A stretch of 9,284 bases of DNA, taken from the NCBI GenBank assembly GCA_016928605.1, contig JAFGKN010000564.1, positions 1-9,284 on the forward strand, read 5' to 3'. Shown here piece by piece: positions 1 to 6,704 of the stretch. The first letter of the stretch is position 1, and each line of letters starts with the position of its first letter. Made by a program: the position numbers and the translations under genes. The notes beneath the pieces are model-generated. The model worked only from the letters and a program-made list of their open reading frames with translations. It ran no database searches and was not told the origin of the DNA. This stretch comes from Planctomycetota bacterium. Its GTDB lineage: Bacteria; Planctomycetota; UBA8108.

Positions 1-168
1 TGCGATGTCGAGATCGGCTGCCGATCGACCATCGTCTCGCATCTCGGCTGCATCGCCCACTGGACCCGCCGCGCCTTGAAGTGGGATCCCGCGCGCGAGG
101 AGTTCATCGGCGACGACGAGGCGAACCGGCTGCGGTCCCGTGCGAATCGAGAGCCGTGGGCTCTCTGA
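1..168 (+). CDS. Gfo/Idh/MocA-family oxidoreductase, C-terminal end (partial)
   Basis: This is the last 55 codons of a gene that enters from the left edge, ending in TGA at 166-168. The visible tail reads HLGCIAHWTRRALKWDPARE followed by EFIGDDEANRLRSRANREPW. That is the typical C-terminus of the large Gfo/Idh/MocA oxidoreductases of the Bacteroidetes/Planctomycetes type: an H-L-G-x-I-A-x-x-x-x-R helix, then LKWDP, a D/E-rich loop with GD-EAN, and a terminal R-EPW. Such enzymes use NAD(P) to oxidise or reduce sugars and related polyols; the nucleotide-binding half is outside the window, so substrate and cofactor cannot be judged. The next gene on the same strand starts 61 nt downstream and is also a sugar-related protein, which supports co-transcription. 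Family is assigned from tail pattern only. Confidence 0.75.
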   Translation, partial: CDVEIGCRSTIVSHLGCIAHWTRRALKWDPAREEFIGDDEANRLRSRANREPWAL

Positions 169-229
169 GCTCCGGCGGCGGCGCTCGCCGGTGATCTCCC
201 ATACCTTCGTGAAGCGAGAGGTCGTAGAG

Positions 230-1981
230 ATGAGCATCCCCCTTCGCATTCCATCCTCCATCCTCTGCATCCTCGCCGCGCTCTTCGTCCTCGCCTGCGA
301 CGGCCTCTGCGCCGAGCCTCGTCCGGAAGAGGCGCCTCGGCCATGGACGCCGCCCGGGTCGGTGAGCGCCGAGGAGAGGCTCGCGATCGAGAAGGCGCTG
401 CCCGAGGCCGCGCCGGCGAAGCCCGCCGCGAAGCGGAGGCTCCTCATCTTCGACCTCAACGTCGGATATCCGGGACACGGCTCCATCCTGCACGCGAACC
501 TCGCCTTCGCTGAGATGGGCAGGAAGACAGGAGCGTACGAGACGGTCGTCAGCCGCGATCCGGAGGTCTTCCGGCCGGAAAGCCTGAAGCGCTTCGATGC
601 GGTCTGCCTCAACAACACGGTGGGGAACCTCTTCGAAGACCGCGAGCTGCGACGGAGCCTGATGGAGTTCATCTACTCGGGCGGCGGGCTGCTCGGTCTT
701 CACGGGACGACGGTCGCCTTCACCCGGTGGCCCGGTGCCCACGAGGACTGGCCGGAGTTCGGTCTCCTGCTCGGCGGGCGCGGAGCCCGGCATCGCGCGA
801 GCGACGAGCATGTCTTCATCCGGCTGGATGATCCGGACCACCCGCTGAACCGGGTCTTCGGCAAGCAGGGCTTCGACTACCGCGACGAGTTCTTCCGCGT
901 CCACGAGCCCTACTCGAGAGACCGCGTCCGCGTCCTCTTCAGCATCGACGTGGAGAAGACCGATCTGCACCAGGGAGAAGCCCGCGGCCCGGTCTTCCGC
1001 GAGGATAACGACTACGCCCTCGCCTGGGTGCGGAGCCACGGCAGGGGGCGCGTCTTCTACTGCACGATCGCGCACAACCCCCGCGTCTTCGCAGATCCGC
1101 GGATGCTGGAGTTCTACCTGGGGGCCATCCAGTTCGCGCTGGGAGACCTCCCCGCGCCGACGCTTCCCAGCTCGAGGCTGACGCCGGCCGTGCGGGCGCA
1201 GGAGGCGATGGGCTGGCGGCTGATCCTGACGGCCTACAGCCTCCACAGGTATACCTTCTTCGAGGCGATCGAGAAGACGGCTCAGCTCGGTCTGAGCTAC
1301 ATCGGCGGCCTGAGCTTTCACAAGGTGAGCGAGGAGATCCCGAAGAACTTCGAGCCGACCCTGACGGAGGCCGAGCTCGAGAAGATCCGCTGGAAGCTCG
1401 ACTCGGAGGGAGTGCGGCTCGTCAGCTACTACATCCACCGCATCCCCGCCGATGAGGCCGGCTGCCGCCAGGTCTTCGAGTTCGGGCGCCGGATGGGGAT
1501 CGAGACCTTCCTCTCCGAGCCGCTGCCGGAGGCCCTCGACACCATCGAGAGGTTCTGCGACGAGTACGGCATCAACGTCGCGATCCACAATCACGGCAAG
1601 GACGCGTCGCCGCACTCGTGGCATCCGGAGGAGGTCCTGAAGCTCTGCCGCGGCCGCAGCCGGCGCATCGGCGCGTGCGCCGATCTCGGCTACTGGATGC
1701 GCTCCGGCATCGATCCCATCGAGGGGGTGAGGATGCTGGGGGACCGCCTGATCAAGATCCAGATGCACGACCTCGACGAGCGGAGCCCGGAGGGCCGCGA
1801 TGTCCCGTGGGGAACCGGCGCCGGCAGGACCGAGGCGCTCCTGCGCGAGATCCGCCGGCTCGGCCTCCGGCCCGTCGATTTCGGCCTCGAGTACTCCTAT
1901 AACTGGCTCGAGTCGATGCCGGAGATGGCCCGGTGCATCGAGTTTTTCAACCGCGTCAGCCTCCAGCTCGCAAAGGAGTAG
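230..1981 (+). CDS. Exported ThuA-domain / sugar isomerase-epimerase (TIM barrel) fusion protein
   Basis: A 583-residue protein with two catalytic-type domains. Residues 1-29 form a signal peptide (hydrophobic ILCILAALFVLAC). Cys23 after VLA is a loose lipobox, so it may be a lipoprotein; otherwise cleavage near LCA-E29 is possible. Residues about 70-305 are a ThuA-like class I glutamine amidotransferase-fold domain, with GGGLLGLHGTT around His158 and WPGAHEDWP. After a short linker, residues about 327-583 form a xylose-isomerase-like TIM barrel. Likely metal ligands are Glu430 (FLSEP), the IHNHG strand (453-455), Asp485 (CADLGYW), His513 (KIQMHD) and Glu554 (GLEYS). The start at 230 is chosen over the in-frame ATG at 140: it has a GAGAGG ribosome site 8 nt upstream, puts the signal peptide at the N-terminus and avoids overlapping the preceding gene. 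The role is probably in glycoside or keto-sugar breakdown with the neighbouring oxidoreductase; the actual substrate is unknown. Confidence 0.88.
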   Translation: MSIPLRIPSSILCILAALFVLACDGLCAEPRPEEAPRPWTPPGSVSAEERLAIEKALPEAAPAKPAAKRRLLIFDLNVGYPGHGSILHANLAFAEMGRKTGAYETVVSRDPEVFRPESLKRFDAVCLNNTVGNLFEDRELRRSLMEFIYSGGGLLGLHGTTVAFTRWPGAHEDWPEFGLLLGGRGARHRASDEHVFIRLDDPDHPLNRVFGKQGFDYRDEFFRVHEPYSRDRVRVLFSIDVEKTDLHQGEARGPVFREDNDYALAWVRSHGRGRVFYCTIAHNPRVFADPRMLEFYLGAIQFALGDLPAPTLPSSRLTPAVRAQEAMGWRLILTAYSLHRYTFFEAIEKTAQLGLSYIGGLSFHKVSEEIPKNFEPTLTEAELEKIRWKLDSEGVRLVSYYIHRIPADEAGCRQVFEFGRRMGIETFLSEPLPEALDTIERFCDEYGINVAIHNHGKDASPHSWHPEEVLKLCRGRSRRIGACADLGYWMRSGIDPIEGVRMLGDRLIKIQMHDLDERSPEGRDVPWGTGAGRTEALLREIRRLGLRPVDFGLEYSYNWLESMPEMARCIEFFNRVSLQLAKE

Positions 1982-2014
1982 GCGCAGGGCGAAGCGCGTG
2001 TTGAACGTCTGGTT

Positions 2015-2920
2015 TCACGGCGGCGGCTCGGGCACGGCGGCGCCGGAGATCGCCCGGCTCTTCTCCGCGGCCTCCTGCGCGAGAGCCGCTCGCTCCTCGA
2101 GCCCGAGACCCCGGTAGACGCCTGCCGCGCGCTGGAAGCAGTCGGTGGCATCTTCGCGGTTTCCCGTCCGGGCCGCGATCCGCCCCAGCTCCGAGAGCGT
2201 GCCGGCGATCTGGCGGCGCCGGTCGAGGCGCCGATCCATCTCCAGCACCTCCAGGAGCGTGCTCCGCGCGGCCTCCAGCTCCATGGCTCGAGCCTGGCAG
2301 CAGCCGAGGACGAACAGGGCATCGGAGCGAACGATCTCCGTCTCTGCGAGGCTCGCGGCCTTTCGAGCCGTCTTCGCAGCCTCCTGGAGGCTGTGCTGTC
2401 TCAGCTGGAGCCCTGCCACGTTGACCAGGATCTCGGCCGTGACCGCCGGCGGGGCTTCGGCGAGCGCGAGCGCGAAGACCTTCCTGGCGAGGTCCACCTC
2501 GCCGCGGGAGGCGTGGATGGAGCCCTCCGCGCCCAGGCAGCGAGCCGCCGCGTCCTGCCGGCTCGAGCGGCGGAAGAGATCCGCCGCGATGCTCAGCTCC
2601 TCGAGGGCATCGTCGGGCCTGCCCTGATCGACATGCACGAGAGAGAGGTTGAAGAGAGCCTCTGCCTTGCCCGCCAGATCGTCGACGGCTTCAGCCGCGG
2701 CGAGCGCATCGAGCAGCGCTTCCTCCGCGCCCTCGAGATCGCCCCGGTAGTAGAATCCCAGGCCGGCCGCGTTGAGGTCCCTCGCCGGGAGGTACTGCGC
2801 GGCGGCGATCGGCTCCCGGTTGCCACAGGAGAAGAGGCTGAAGGCCGCGAGCGCCGCCAGCGCGAGCGCCGCTCCGTGGAACATCGTTCTCTTCGGGGCA
2901 TGTCGTCTCAGACGGTGCAT
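2015..2920 (-). CDS. TPR-repeat lipoprotein, last gene of the MCE operon
   Basis: Starting at 2920 it is 301 residues. The N-terminus is basic (MHRLRRHAPKR), then a hydrophobic stretch ends in LFSC with Cys32 as lipidation site, so it is probably an outer- or inner-membrane lipoprotein. The rest is about six tetratricopeptide repeats, recognisable from G-x-Y/L-x-x-x-G-x-x-x-x-A patterns (for example GFYYRGDLEGAEEALLDAL and GRIAARTGNREDATDCFQRA), ending in a Pro-rich tail PEPPP. TPRs are protein-binding scaffolds; no catalytic site is seen. Start choice: an ATG at 2962 overlaps the mlaD stop as ATGA and is in frame, but ATG 2920 has a strong GGAGG 6 nt upstream and gives a normal-length signal peptide, so I prefer 2920. 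Either way it is translationally or transcriptionally tied to mlaD. A role as auxiliary partner of the MCE protein is inferred from position only. Confidence 0.85.
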   Translation of the reverse strand: MHRLRRHAPKRTMFHGAALALAALAAFSLFSCGNREPIAAAQYLPARDLNAAGLGFYYRGDLEGAEEALLDALAAAEAVDDLAGKAEALFNLSLVHVDQGRPDDALEELSIAADLFRRSSRQDAAARCLGAEGSIHASRGEVDLARKVFALALAEAPPAVTAEILVNVAGLQLRQHSLQEAAKTARKAASLAETEIVRSDALFVLGCCQARAMELEAARSTLLEVLEMDRRLDRRRQIAGTLSELGRIAARTGNREDATDCFQRAAGVYRGLGLEERAALAQEAAEKSRAISGAAVPEPPP

Positions 2921-2958
2921 GGCTCCCCTCCAGGTCGAGGATGCGCGGGCGACGGTTC

Positions 2959-3957
2959 TCATCGGACCATCTCGAGGGAGAGGCTTTCCCTCCGGCTGGC
3001 TGGCGCCATGGTCTCGGGCTCGAGATCGCGCGGGAGGTTGCCGCGGATGAGGAAGTTCCGCTTCAGGCTCTCGAGCACCTTGCGCCCCTCGACGAGCGAT
3101 GCCGCCAGGCTGGATGCCGCGTCGGGGAAGTGCTTCATGCCACGCTCGAGATCATCGAGGGTGCGGTTGAGCTTCTCCGCCGCCTCGGCGGCGGTGCGCG
3201 TGAGGGAGGGAAGCCTCTCTCCGAAGTCGGTCACGGGCTCGCGGAGGGTCTCGAACCCGCGTGCGGCGCTCTCCAGCCGCTCGACGAGCGACTCGATCCG
3301 GGAATAGAGATCGTCACGGAAGACGATCTGTCCCAGCGCCCCGCGTCCCTCGGTGACTTGATCCAGGATTTTCTGCAGCGACGCGAGTGTCCTCTCCATC
3401 TCCACGACTCTCTGGCTGATCCCTGCCAGGGAGGCGCCGGCCTGCTCCAGGATGCCCCGCATCTGGACGAGCAGCTCGGCGGCTTGCTGCAGCACGCCGT
3501 CCACGCGGTCTGTGAAGGATGTGTACCTCAGCCCGGGGACCTTCGTGTCGGCGCCGAGCGCGGAGCCGGTTCCCGGCTGTATCTCGATCTTGCCTCGGCC
3601 GACGATGGGAGCCGGCACGAGGAAGAACTTTGAGTCCCACGGAATGCGGGCCGTGTACCTCCGGTAGATCGAGCAGCTGATGATGACTTTCTGGGTCTCG
3701 GAGAAGTCGATGCCCGAGATCTCGCCCACCTGGATGCCCTTCATCAGCACCTTGTCGCCCTGGGCGAGATCCACGGCGTCATCCGCGATCACGTGGAGCA
3801 CGAAAGCGGGCATCGAGAGGAAATCCCAGAAGCTCTCCGCCTCCGTCGCCCGCCAGCGGGGCACGAGGATGAGCGCGGCCAGGACGATGAGCACGAGCAG
3901 GACGAAGTATGCCGCCAGCCTCTCGGGGCGGCTCACCGGTGAGCGCATCGCTGTCAT
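2959..3957 (-). CDS. mlaD: MlaD-type MCE-domain protein with long helical C-terminus
   Basis: A 332-residue substrate-binding or channel-forming subunit of an MCE lipid-transport system. A single transmembrane helix lies at about residues 13-33 (LAAYFVLLVLIVLAALILVP), with no cleavage site, so it is anchored in the inner membrane and faces the periplasm. One MCE domain spans about 52-135: the core AQGDKVLMKGIQVGEISGI is the hallmark beta-strand pair, followed by VGRGKIEIQPG. Residues about 140-290 are heptad-like helices rich in Leu, Ala, Glu and Arg, then KVLESLKRNFLIRGNLP, a C-terminal motif common in longer MCE proteins. Escherichia coli MlaD is only about 180 residues, so this one is of the extended type that can form a helical needle or barrel. 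Its ATG overlaps the stop of the upstream ATPase-like gene as ATGA, so translation is coupled. A second in-frame ATG lies three codons downstream. No pairing MlaC or MlaA gene is visible. Confidence 0.9.
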   Translation of the reverse strand: MTAMRSPVSRPERLAAYFVLLVLIVLAALILVPRWRATEAESFWDFLSMPAFVLHVIADDAVDLAQGDKVLMKGIQVGEISGIDFSETQKVIISCSIYRRYTARIPWDSKFFLVPAPIVGRGKIEIQPGTGSALGADTKVPGLRYTSFTDRVDGVLQQAAELLVQMRGILEQAGASLAGISQRVVEMERTLASLQKILDQVTEGRGALGQIVFRDDLYSRIESLVERLESAARGFETLREPVTDFGERLPSLTRTAAEAAEKLNRTLDDLERGMKHFPDAASSLAASLVEGRKVLESLKRNFLIRGNLPRDLEPETMAPASRRESLSLEMVR

Positions 3958-4727
3958 TCCCCTTTCTGCAGTCTTCTGCCGAGGCGGTTCATGTTTTCAA
4001 GGAAGTTCTTCTCGTCGAGATCCTCCCCCTCCATCGATCCCGCCAGCCGGCCGTCGAAGAGCACAAGGACGCGAGAGACGAGAGGCAGCAGCGGAAGCGG
4101 GTCGTAGCCGGCAGCGACGACCGCGAGGATGCCCTTCTCGAGGTACTCCCTGAGCGCCGCGACGATCAGCCGGGCGGACTCCTGGTCGATGTCGGAGATG
4201 AACGAGTCGAGGAAGATCACGGTCGGCTCGAGGATCAACGCCCGCGCGAGCTGTGTGCGCCGCACGATGCCGCGAGCCAGGCCGGCCGGCCGCTCGCGGG
4301 CCTCCGATGTGAGATGGAGGGCCTCTAGAAGCCGTCCAGTCCTCTCGTCGACCACCTTCTCCGACGGCGCGAAATGGTAGCGGAGGGGCAGCGCGATGTT
4401 GTCGAAGAGCGAGAGGTTGTTGATCAGCGACACGGTGGGCGAGACGAGGCTGCCCGTGATGCGCAGCTTGCGGCTGCTCTGGTAGCTCCTCAGCCGCGGC
4501 TGGCTCGAATGGAATCTCTCCGCAGAGCGGAGGTCGCCTCGCGAGACGGTCCCGCCATCCGGCCAGCGAAGCCCGGAGAGCACCTCGACGAGCGTCGGAA
4601 GGTCGCAGGGGCCGAGAGATGTGAGCGCCACGGCCTCTCCCGCCCGCACGCGGAAATCGAGGTCCTGGATATCGGGCCCGTCGGGCGTCGACACGCAGAG
4701 ACCGAGTACTCGCAATGCGTATTCCAC
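3954..4727 (-). CDS. MlaF-position ABC ATPase homologue lacking all catalytic motifs (pseudo-ATPase)
   Basis: A 257-residue ABC nucleotide-binding-domain homologue between the permease and MCE genes, where MlaF normally sits. Overall fold markers remain: RAGEAVAL before the P-loop, LSGLRWPDGGTV after it, LINNLSLFDNIALPL, LARALILEP and VLVLFDGRLAG. The active site does not. The Walker A position (37-45) reads SLGPCDLPT instead of GPSGSGKST, so the lysine is Leu43. The Q-loop glutamine is Ser96/Pro97. LSGGQ is LARGI (150-154). Walker B keeps Asp174, but the catalytic Glu is Ser175. The H-switch histidine aligns with Tyr208. The alignment around Walker A needs no gaps and the frame is open throughout, so this is substitution, not frameshift. 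The start is GTG, 3 nt after the mlaE stop, with no obvious Shine-Dalgarno site, suggesting re-initiation. It may dimerise with an intact ATPase encoded elsewhere, or serve as a non-hydrolysing structural subunit; both are inference. Confidence 0.85.
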   Translation of the reverse strand: MEYALRVLGLCVSTPDGPDIQDLDFRVRAGEAVALTSLGPCDLPTLVEVLSGLRWPDGGTVSRGDLRSAERFHSSQPRLRSYQSSRKLRITGSLVSPTVSLINNLSLFDNIALPLRYHFAPSEKVVDERTGRLLEALHLTSEARERPAGLARGIVRRTQLARALILEPTVIFLDSFISDIDQESARLIVAALREYLEKGILAVVAAGYDPLPLLPLVSRVLVLFDGRLAGSMEGEDLDEKNFLENMNRLGRRLQKGE

Positions 4728-4730
4728 GAT

Positions 4731-5657
4731 TCAGAAATAGACCGATACGACGAAGTTGAATGCGAAGCAGAGCGACAGGGCCCGGACCACTCCTCCGCTG
4801 GCCTGCTGCGGCACCTCCGTGGGAGAGATTCGTACGCCGAGACCGTGGAGGCACGCCACGGAGGAGATGATCACACCGAAGCCCGCCGCCCGCAGCAGGA
4901 TGTTGCCGAGGATCTCCAGTGTGAAGTTCTTCTCCAGGTTGACCAGGATGAAGTTGCTCTCGAGGAGATCGAGCACATCGGCTGTCCAGAAACCTCCCCA
5001 GAGAGCCGCGGCGCAGAAGCAAACCGTGAGCGTGGTCACGGAGACGATCATGGCGAGGATCCGCGGCAGCACGATGAAGTAGTCGAGGTTGAAGCCCAGG
5101 ACATCGAGCGCGCGCAGCTCTCCATTGACCTTCATGTTGCCGATCTCGATGACGATCGCGTTGGCGGAGCGGGCCACGATCACGAGCGCCACGACGACGG
5201 GCGCAATCTCCCGGAAAACGAGCTGAACCGTGATCCACTCGGCGTAGTCGGGGAATCCGTACGTCGGCAGGATGATGCTCGCTTCGCGCATCAGCAGCGC
5301 ACCGACCACGATGGCGATGAGGACCGTCAGCGGCAGAGACTGGATGGCGGTGAAGTAGATCTGCTGCAGGAAGATCTGGAAGATCAGCTTCTTGCTCTTG
5401 CGCCGCTCCCAGAAGACCGAGACGAAGCTCTGGTAGATGAGCCAGAAGAGGACGAAGAGATATCGAACCGTGTGGAGCAGGAAGAGAGGCGGGCGGAGCC
5501 AGAAGGGCACCGCGCGGCGGCGGGGGTGATACGCCGCTTTCTCCGCCGGCGAGGGCCTGTCGCCGCTCGGCGTCCTCTGGTCCGCCTCCGGGCTCATCAC
5601 GGGATCCTGCGAGGCTTCGTCGCCGCTCGGCGTCTTCTGGTCCGTCTCCGGGCTCAT
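4731..5657 (-). CDS. mlaE: MlaE-type permease of the MCE transporter
   Basis: A 308-residue inner-membrane permease (309 from the adjacent GTG at 5660). An interfacial helix and membrane segments begin at about residue 52 (VPFWLRPPLFLLHTVRYLFV). The MlaE core is well preserved: QIYFTAIQSLPLTVLIAIVVG, FREIAPVVVALVIVARSANA, then EIGNMKVNGELRALDVLG, which is the loop and coupling helix that contacts the ATPase, and a C-terminal VACLHGLGVR followed by hydrophobic helices up to the final SVYF. Family members move phospholipids or other lipids between the inner membrane and an MCE protein. The first 40 residues are hydrophilic, rich in Pro, Ser, Asp and Glu, and are made of two copies of a 20-residue unit beginning MSPE-DQ-TPSGD; typical MlaE proteins lack this. 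AGGA lies 7 nt before ATG 5657 and an identical site precedes ATG 5597, so two start points look equally possible. Confidence 0.92.
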   Translation of the reverse strand: MSPETDQKTPSGDEASQDPVMSPEADQRTPSGDRPSPAEKAAYHPRRRAVPFWLRPPLFLLHTVRYLFVLFWLIYQSFVSVFWERRKSKKLIFQIFLQQIYFTAIQSLPLTVLIAIVVGALLMREASIILPTYGFPDYAEWITVQLVFREIAPVVVALVIVARSANAIVIEIGNMKVNGELRALDVLGFNLDYFIVLPRILAMIVSVTTLTVCFCAAALWGGFWTADVLDLLESNFILVNLEKNFTLEILGNILLRAAGFGVIISSVACLHGLGVRISPTEVPQQASGGVVRALSLCFAFNFVVSVYF

Positions 5658-5670
5658 CACGGGATCCTGC
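5551..5670 (-). repeat. In-frame 2 x 60 bp tandem duplication covering the mlaE start region
   Basis: Positions 5551-5610 and 5611-5670 are two head-to-tail copies matching at 54 of 60 bases by my count. The best-conserved 52 bases (5559-5610 and 5619-5670) differ at two positions. The period is exactly 20 codons, so the mlaE frame is kept. Each copy carries the same AGGA ribosome site and ATG (AGGA at 5665-5668 with ATG 5657; AGGA at 5605-5608 with ATG 5597). Confidence 0.9.
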
Positions 5671-5692
5671 TTCGCGCGGGGGGCGAGGGGAA

Positions 5693-5706
5693 CCGGCCGA
5701 GGCCGG
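5693..5706 (-). other. Short GC inverted repeat just after the trpS stop
   Basis: CCGGCCGAGGCCGG is a perfect inverted repeat that would fold as a five-pair stem with a four-base loop, starting 2 nt past the trpS stop codon on the minus strand. No T-run follows it, so I do not call it a terminator. It could be an mRNA stability or attenuation hairpin between trpS and mlaE, or chance in GC-rich DNA. Confidence 0.35.
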
Positions 5707-5708
5707 GG

Positions 5709-6680
5709 CTATCCGTCGATCCCCACGGCCTTTCTGGCCCTGTCGAGGGTCTTGCGCGCGGTCGCGCGGGCCTTGCGGGCGCCCGCGGCGAGTATCTCCT
5801 CGACCGATTGAGGATCGCGCTCCAGCTCCGCGCGCCTCCGGCGGGCGTCCGCGAAGTACTCCAGCGTCATCCGCAGCAGCTCCTTCTTGGCCTCTCCGTA
5901 CCCGTAGCCCCCCTGCCGGAACCGGAGAGCCATCGCCTCCGCGTCCTCCTGGGAGGCGACGAGACGGTAGAGCTGGAAGACGATGCTCTCCTCGGGATCC
6001 TTGGGCTCCTCGACCGTCTTCGAGTCGGTGACGATCCTGCTGATGCTCTTCTTGAGCTGCTTCTCCGGGGCGAACATCTCGAGCGTGTTGCCGTAGCTCT
6101 TCGACATCTTCTGCCCGTCGATCCCGGGGACCACGGCCGCCGACTCATCGACCTGGCACTCCGGGATGACGAAGGTCTCTCCGTAGGTGTTGTTGAATCG
6201 CTGTGCGATGTCGCGGGTCACCTCGACGTGCTGAACCTGGTCCTTGCCCACGGGCACGCGGTTCGAGTCGTAGATCAGGATGTCGGCCGCCATGAGCACT
6301 GGATAGGCGAACAGACCGTGGTCCGGTGAGATGCCGCGGGCGATCTTGTCCTTGTAGCTGTGGCAGCGCTCGAGCAGCCCCATGGGAGTGACCGTCGAGA
6401 GGATCCACGTCAGCTCGGTCACCTCCGGCACATCGGACTGGCGGAAGAAGGCGACCCTTTCCGGATCGAGGCCGAGGGCCAGATAGTCGAGAGCGACGCC
6501 GAGCACGTTCCGGCGGAGCGTGCTCGCATCACGGATGCTCGTCAAGGCGTGGTAGTCGGCTATGAAGAAGAAGCACTCGTTCTCCTCCTGGCTCCGGATG
6601 TGCTGCCGGATGGCGCCGAAGTAGTTGCCGAGATGGAGGACGCCGGAGGGCTGGATCCCCGAGAGATACCGCATTTTCAC
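5709..6680 (-). CDS. trpS: Tryptophanyl-tRNA synthetase
   Basis: A 323-residue class I aminoacyl-tRNA synthetase that charges tRNA-Trp with tryptophan in the cytoplasm. The HIGH-type signature is PSGVLHLGN (residues 11-19) and the KMSKS loop is exact at 191-195 ([10 protein letters not shown]). Other family blocks are present: [37 protein letters not shown], and [21 protein letters not shown]. Length is close to the usual 325-340 residues; the C-terminus is Lys/Arg/Ala rich ([21 protein letters not shown]). The start is GTG at 6680 with AGGA about 6 nt upstream; an ATG two codons later is a less well spaced alternative. It lies 24 nt after the YkgJ-type gene and about 51 nt before mlaE on the same strand, so it is probably co-transcribed with both. 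No T-box or trp-codon leader fits in the 24-nt gap. Confidence 0.97.
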   Translation of the reverse strand: MKMRYLSGIQPSGVLHLGNYFGAIRQHIRSQEENECFFFIADYHALTSIRDASTLRRNVLGVALDYLALGLDPERVAFFRQSDVPEVTELTWILSTVTPMGLLERCHSYKDKIARGISPDHGLFAYPVLMAADILIYDSNRVPVGKDQVQHVEVTRDIAQRFNNTYGETFVIPECQVDESAAVVPGIDGQKMSKSYGNTLEMFAPEKQLKKSISRIVTDSKTVEEPKDPEESIVFQLYRLVASQEDAEAMALRFRQGGYGYGEAKKELLRMTLEYFADARRRRAELERDPQSVEEILAAGARKARATARKTLDRARKAVGIDG

Positions 6681-6704
6681 TTCGATTCCTGATGATGGGC
6701 GCAG

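Noticed and set aside
104..1768. 554-codon open frame on the minus strand
   Set aside because: Antisense shadow of the ThuA/isomerase gene; its translation is Arg/Glu/Asp/Ala-rich low-complexity sequence with no family motif, as expected opposite a high-GC gene.
1982..2014. Terminator between the convergent ThuA/isomerase and TPR genes
   Set aside because: Only 33 bp separate the stops, and no stem-loop with a T-run is present.
2393..3307. 304-codon plus-strand frame
   Set aside because: Antisense to the TPR lipoprotein and mlaD; no motif and no ribosome site.
3954..4727. The ATPase-like gene as a decayed pseudogene
   Set aside because: No stop or frameshift, normal length, preserved fold markers, and tight coupling to both neighbours; kept as a coding gene, although neutral drift cannot be excluded without comparative data.
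3997..5238. 413-codon minus-strand frame overlapping mlaE and the ATPase-like gene
   Set aside because: Crosses two well-supported genes in another frame. I also considered whether it hid the true Walker A of the ATPase by frameshift, but it contains no GxGKST-like sequence.
4374..6329. 651-codon open frame on the plus strand
   Set aside because: Lies opposite the ATPase-like gene, mlaE and trpS, all clearly real; its translation is Arg/Asp/Glu/His-rich without recognisable features.
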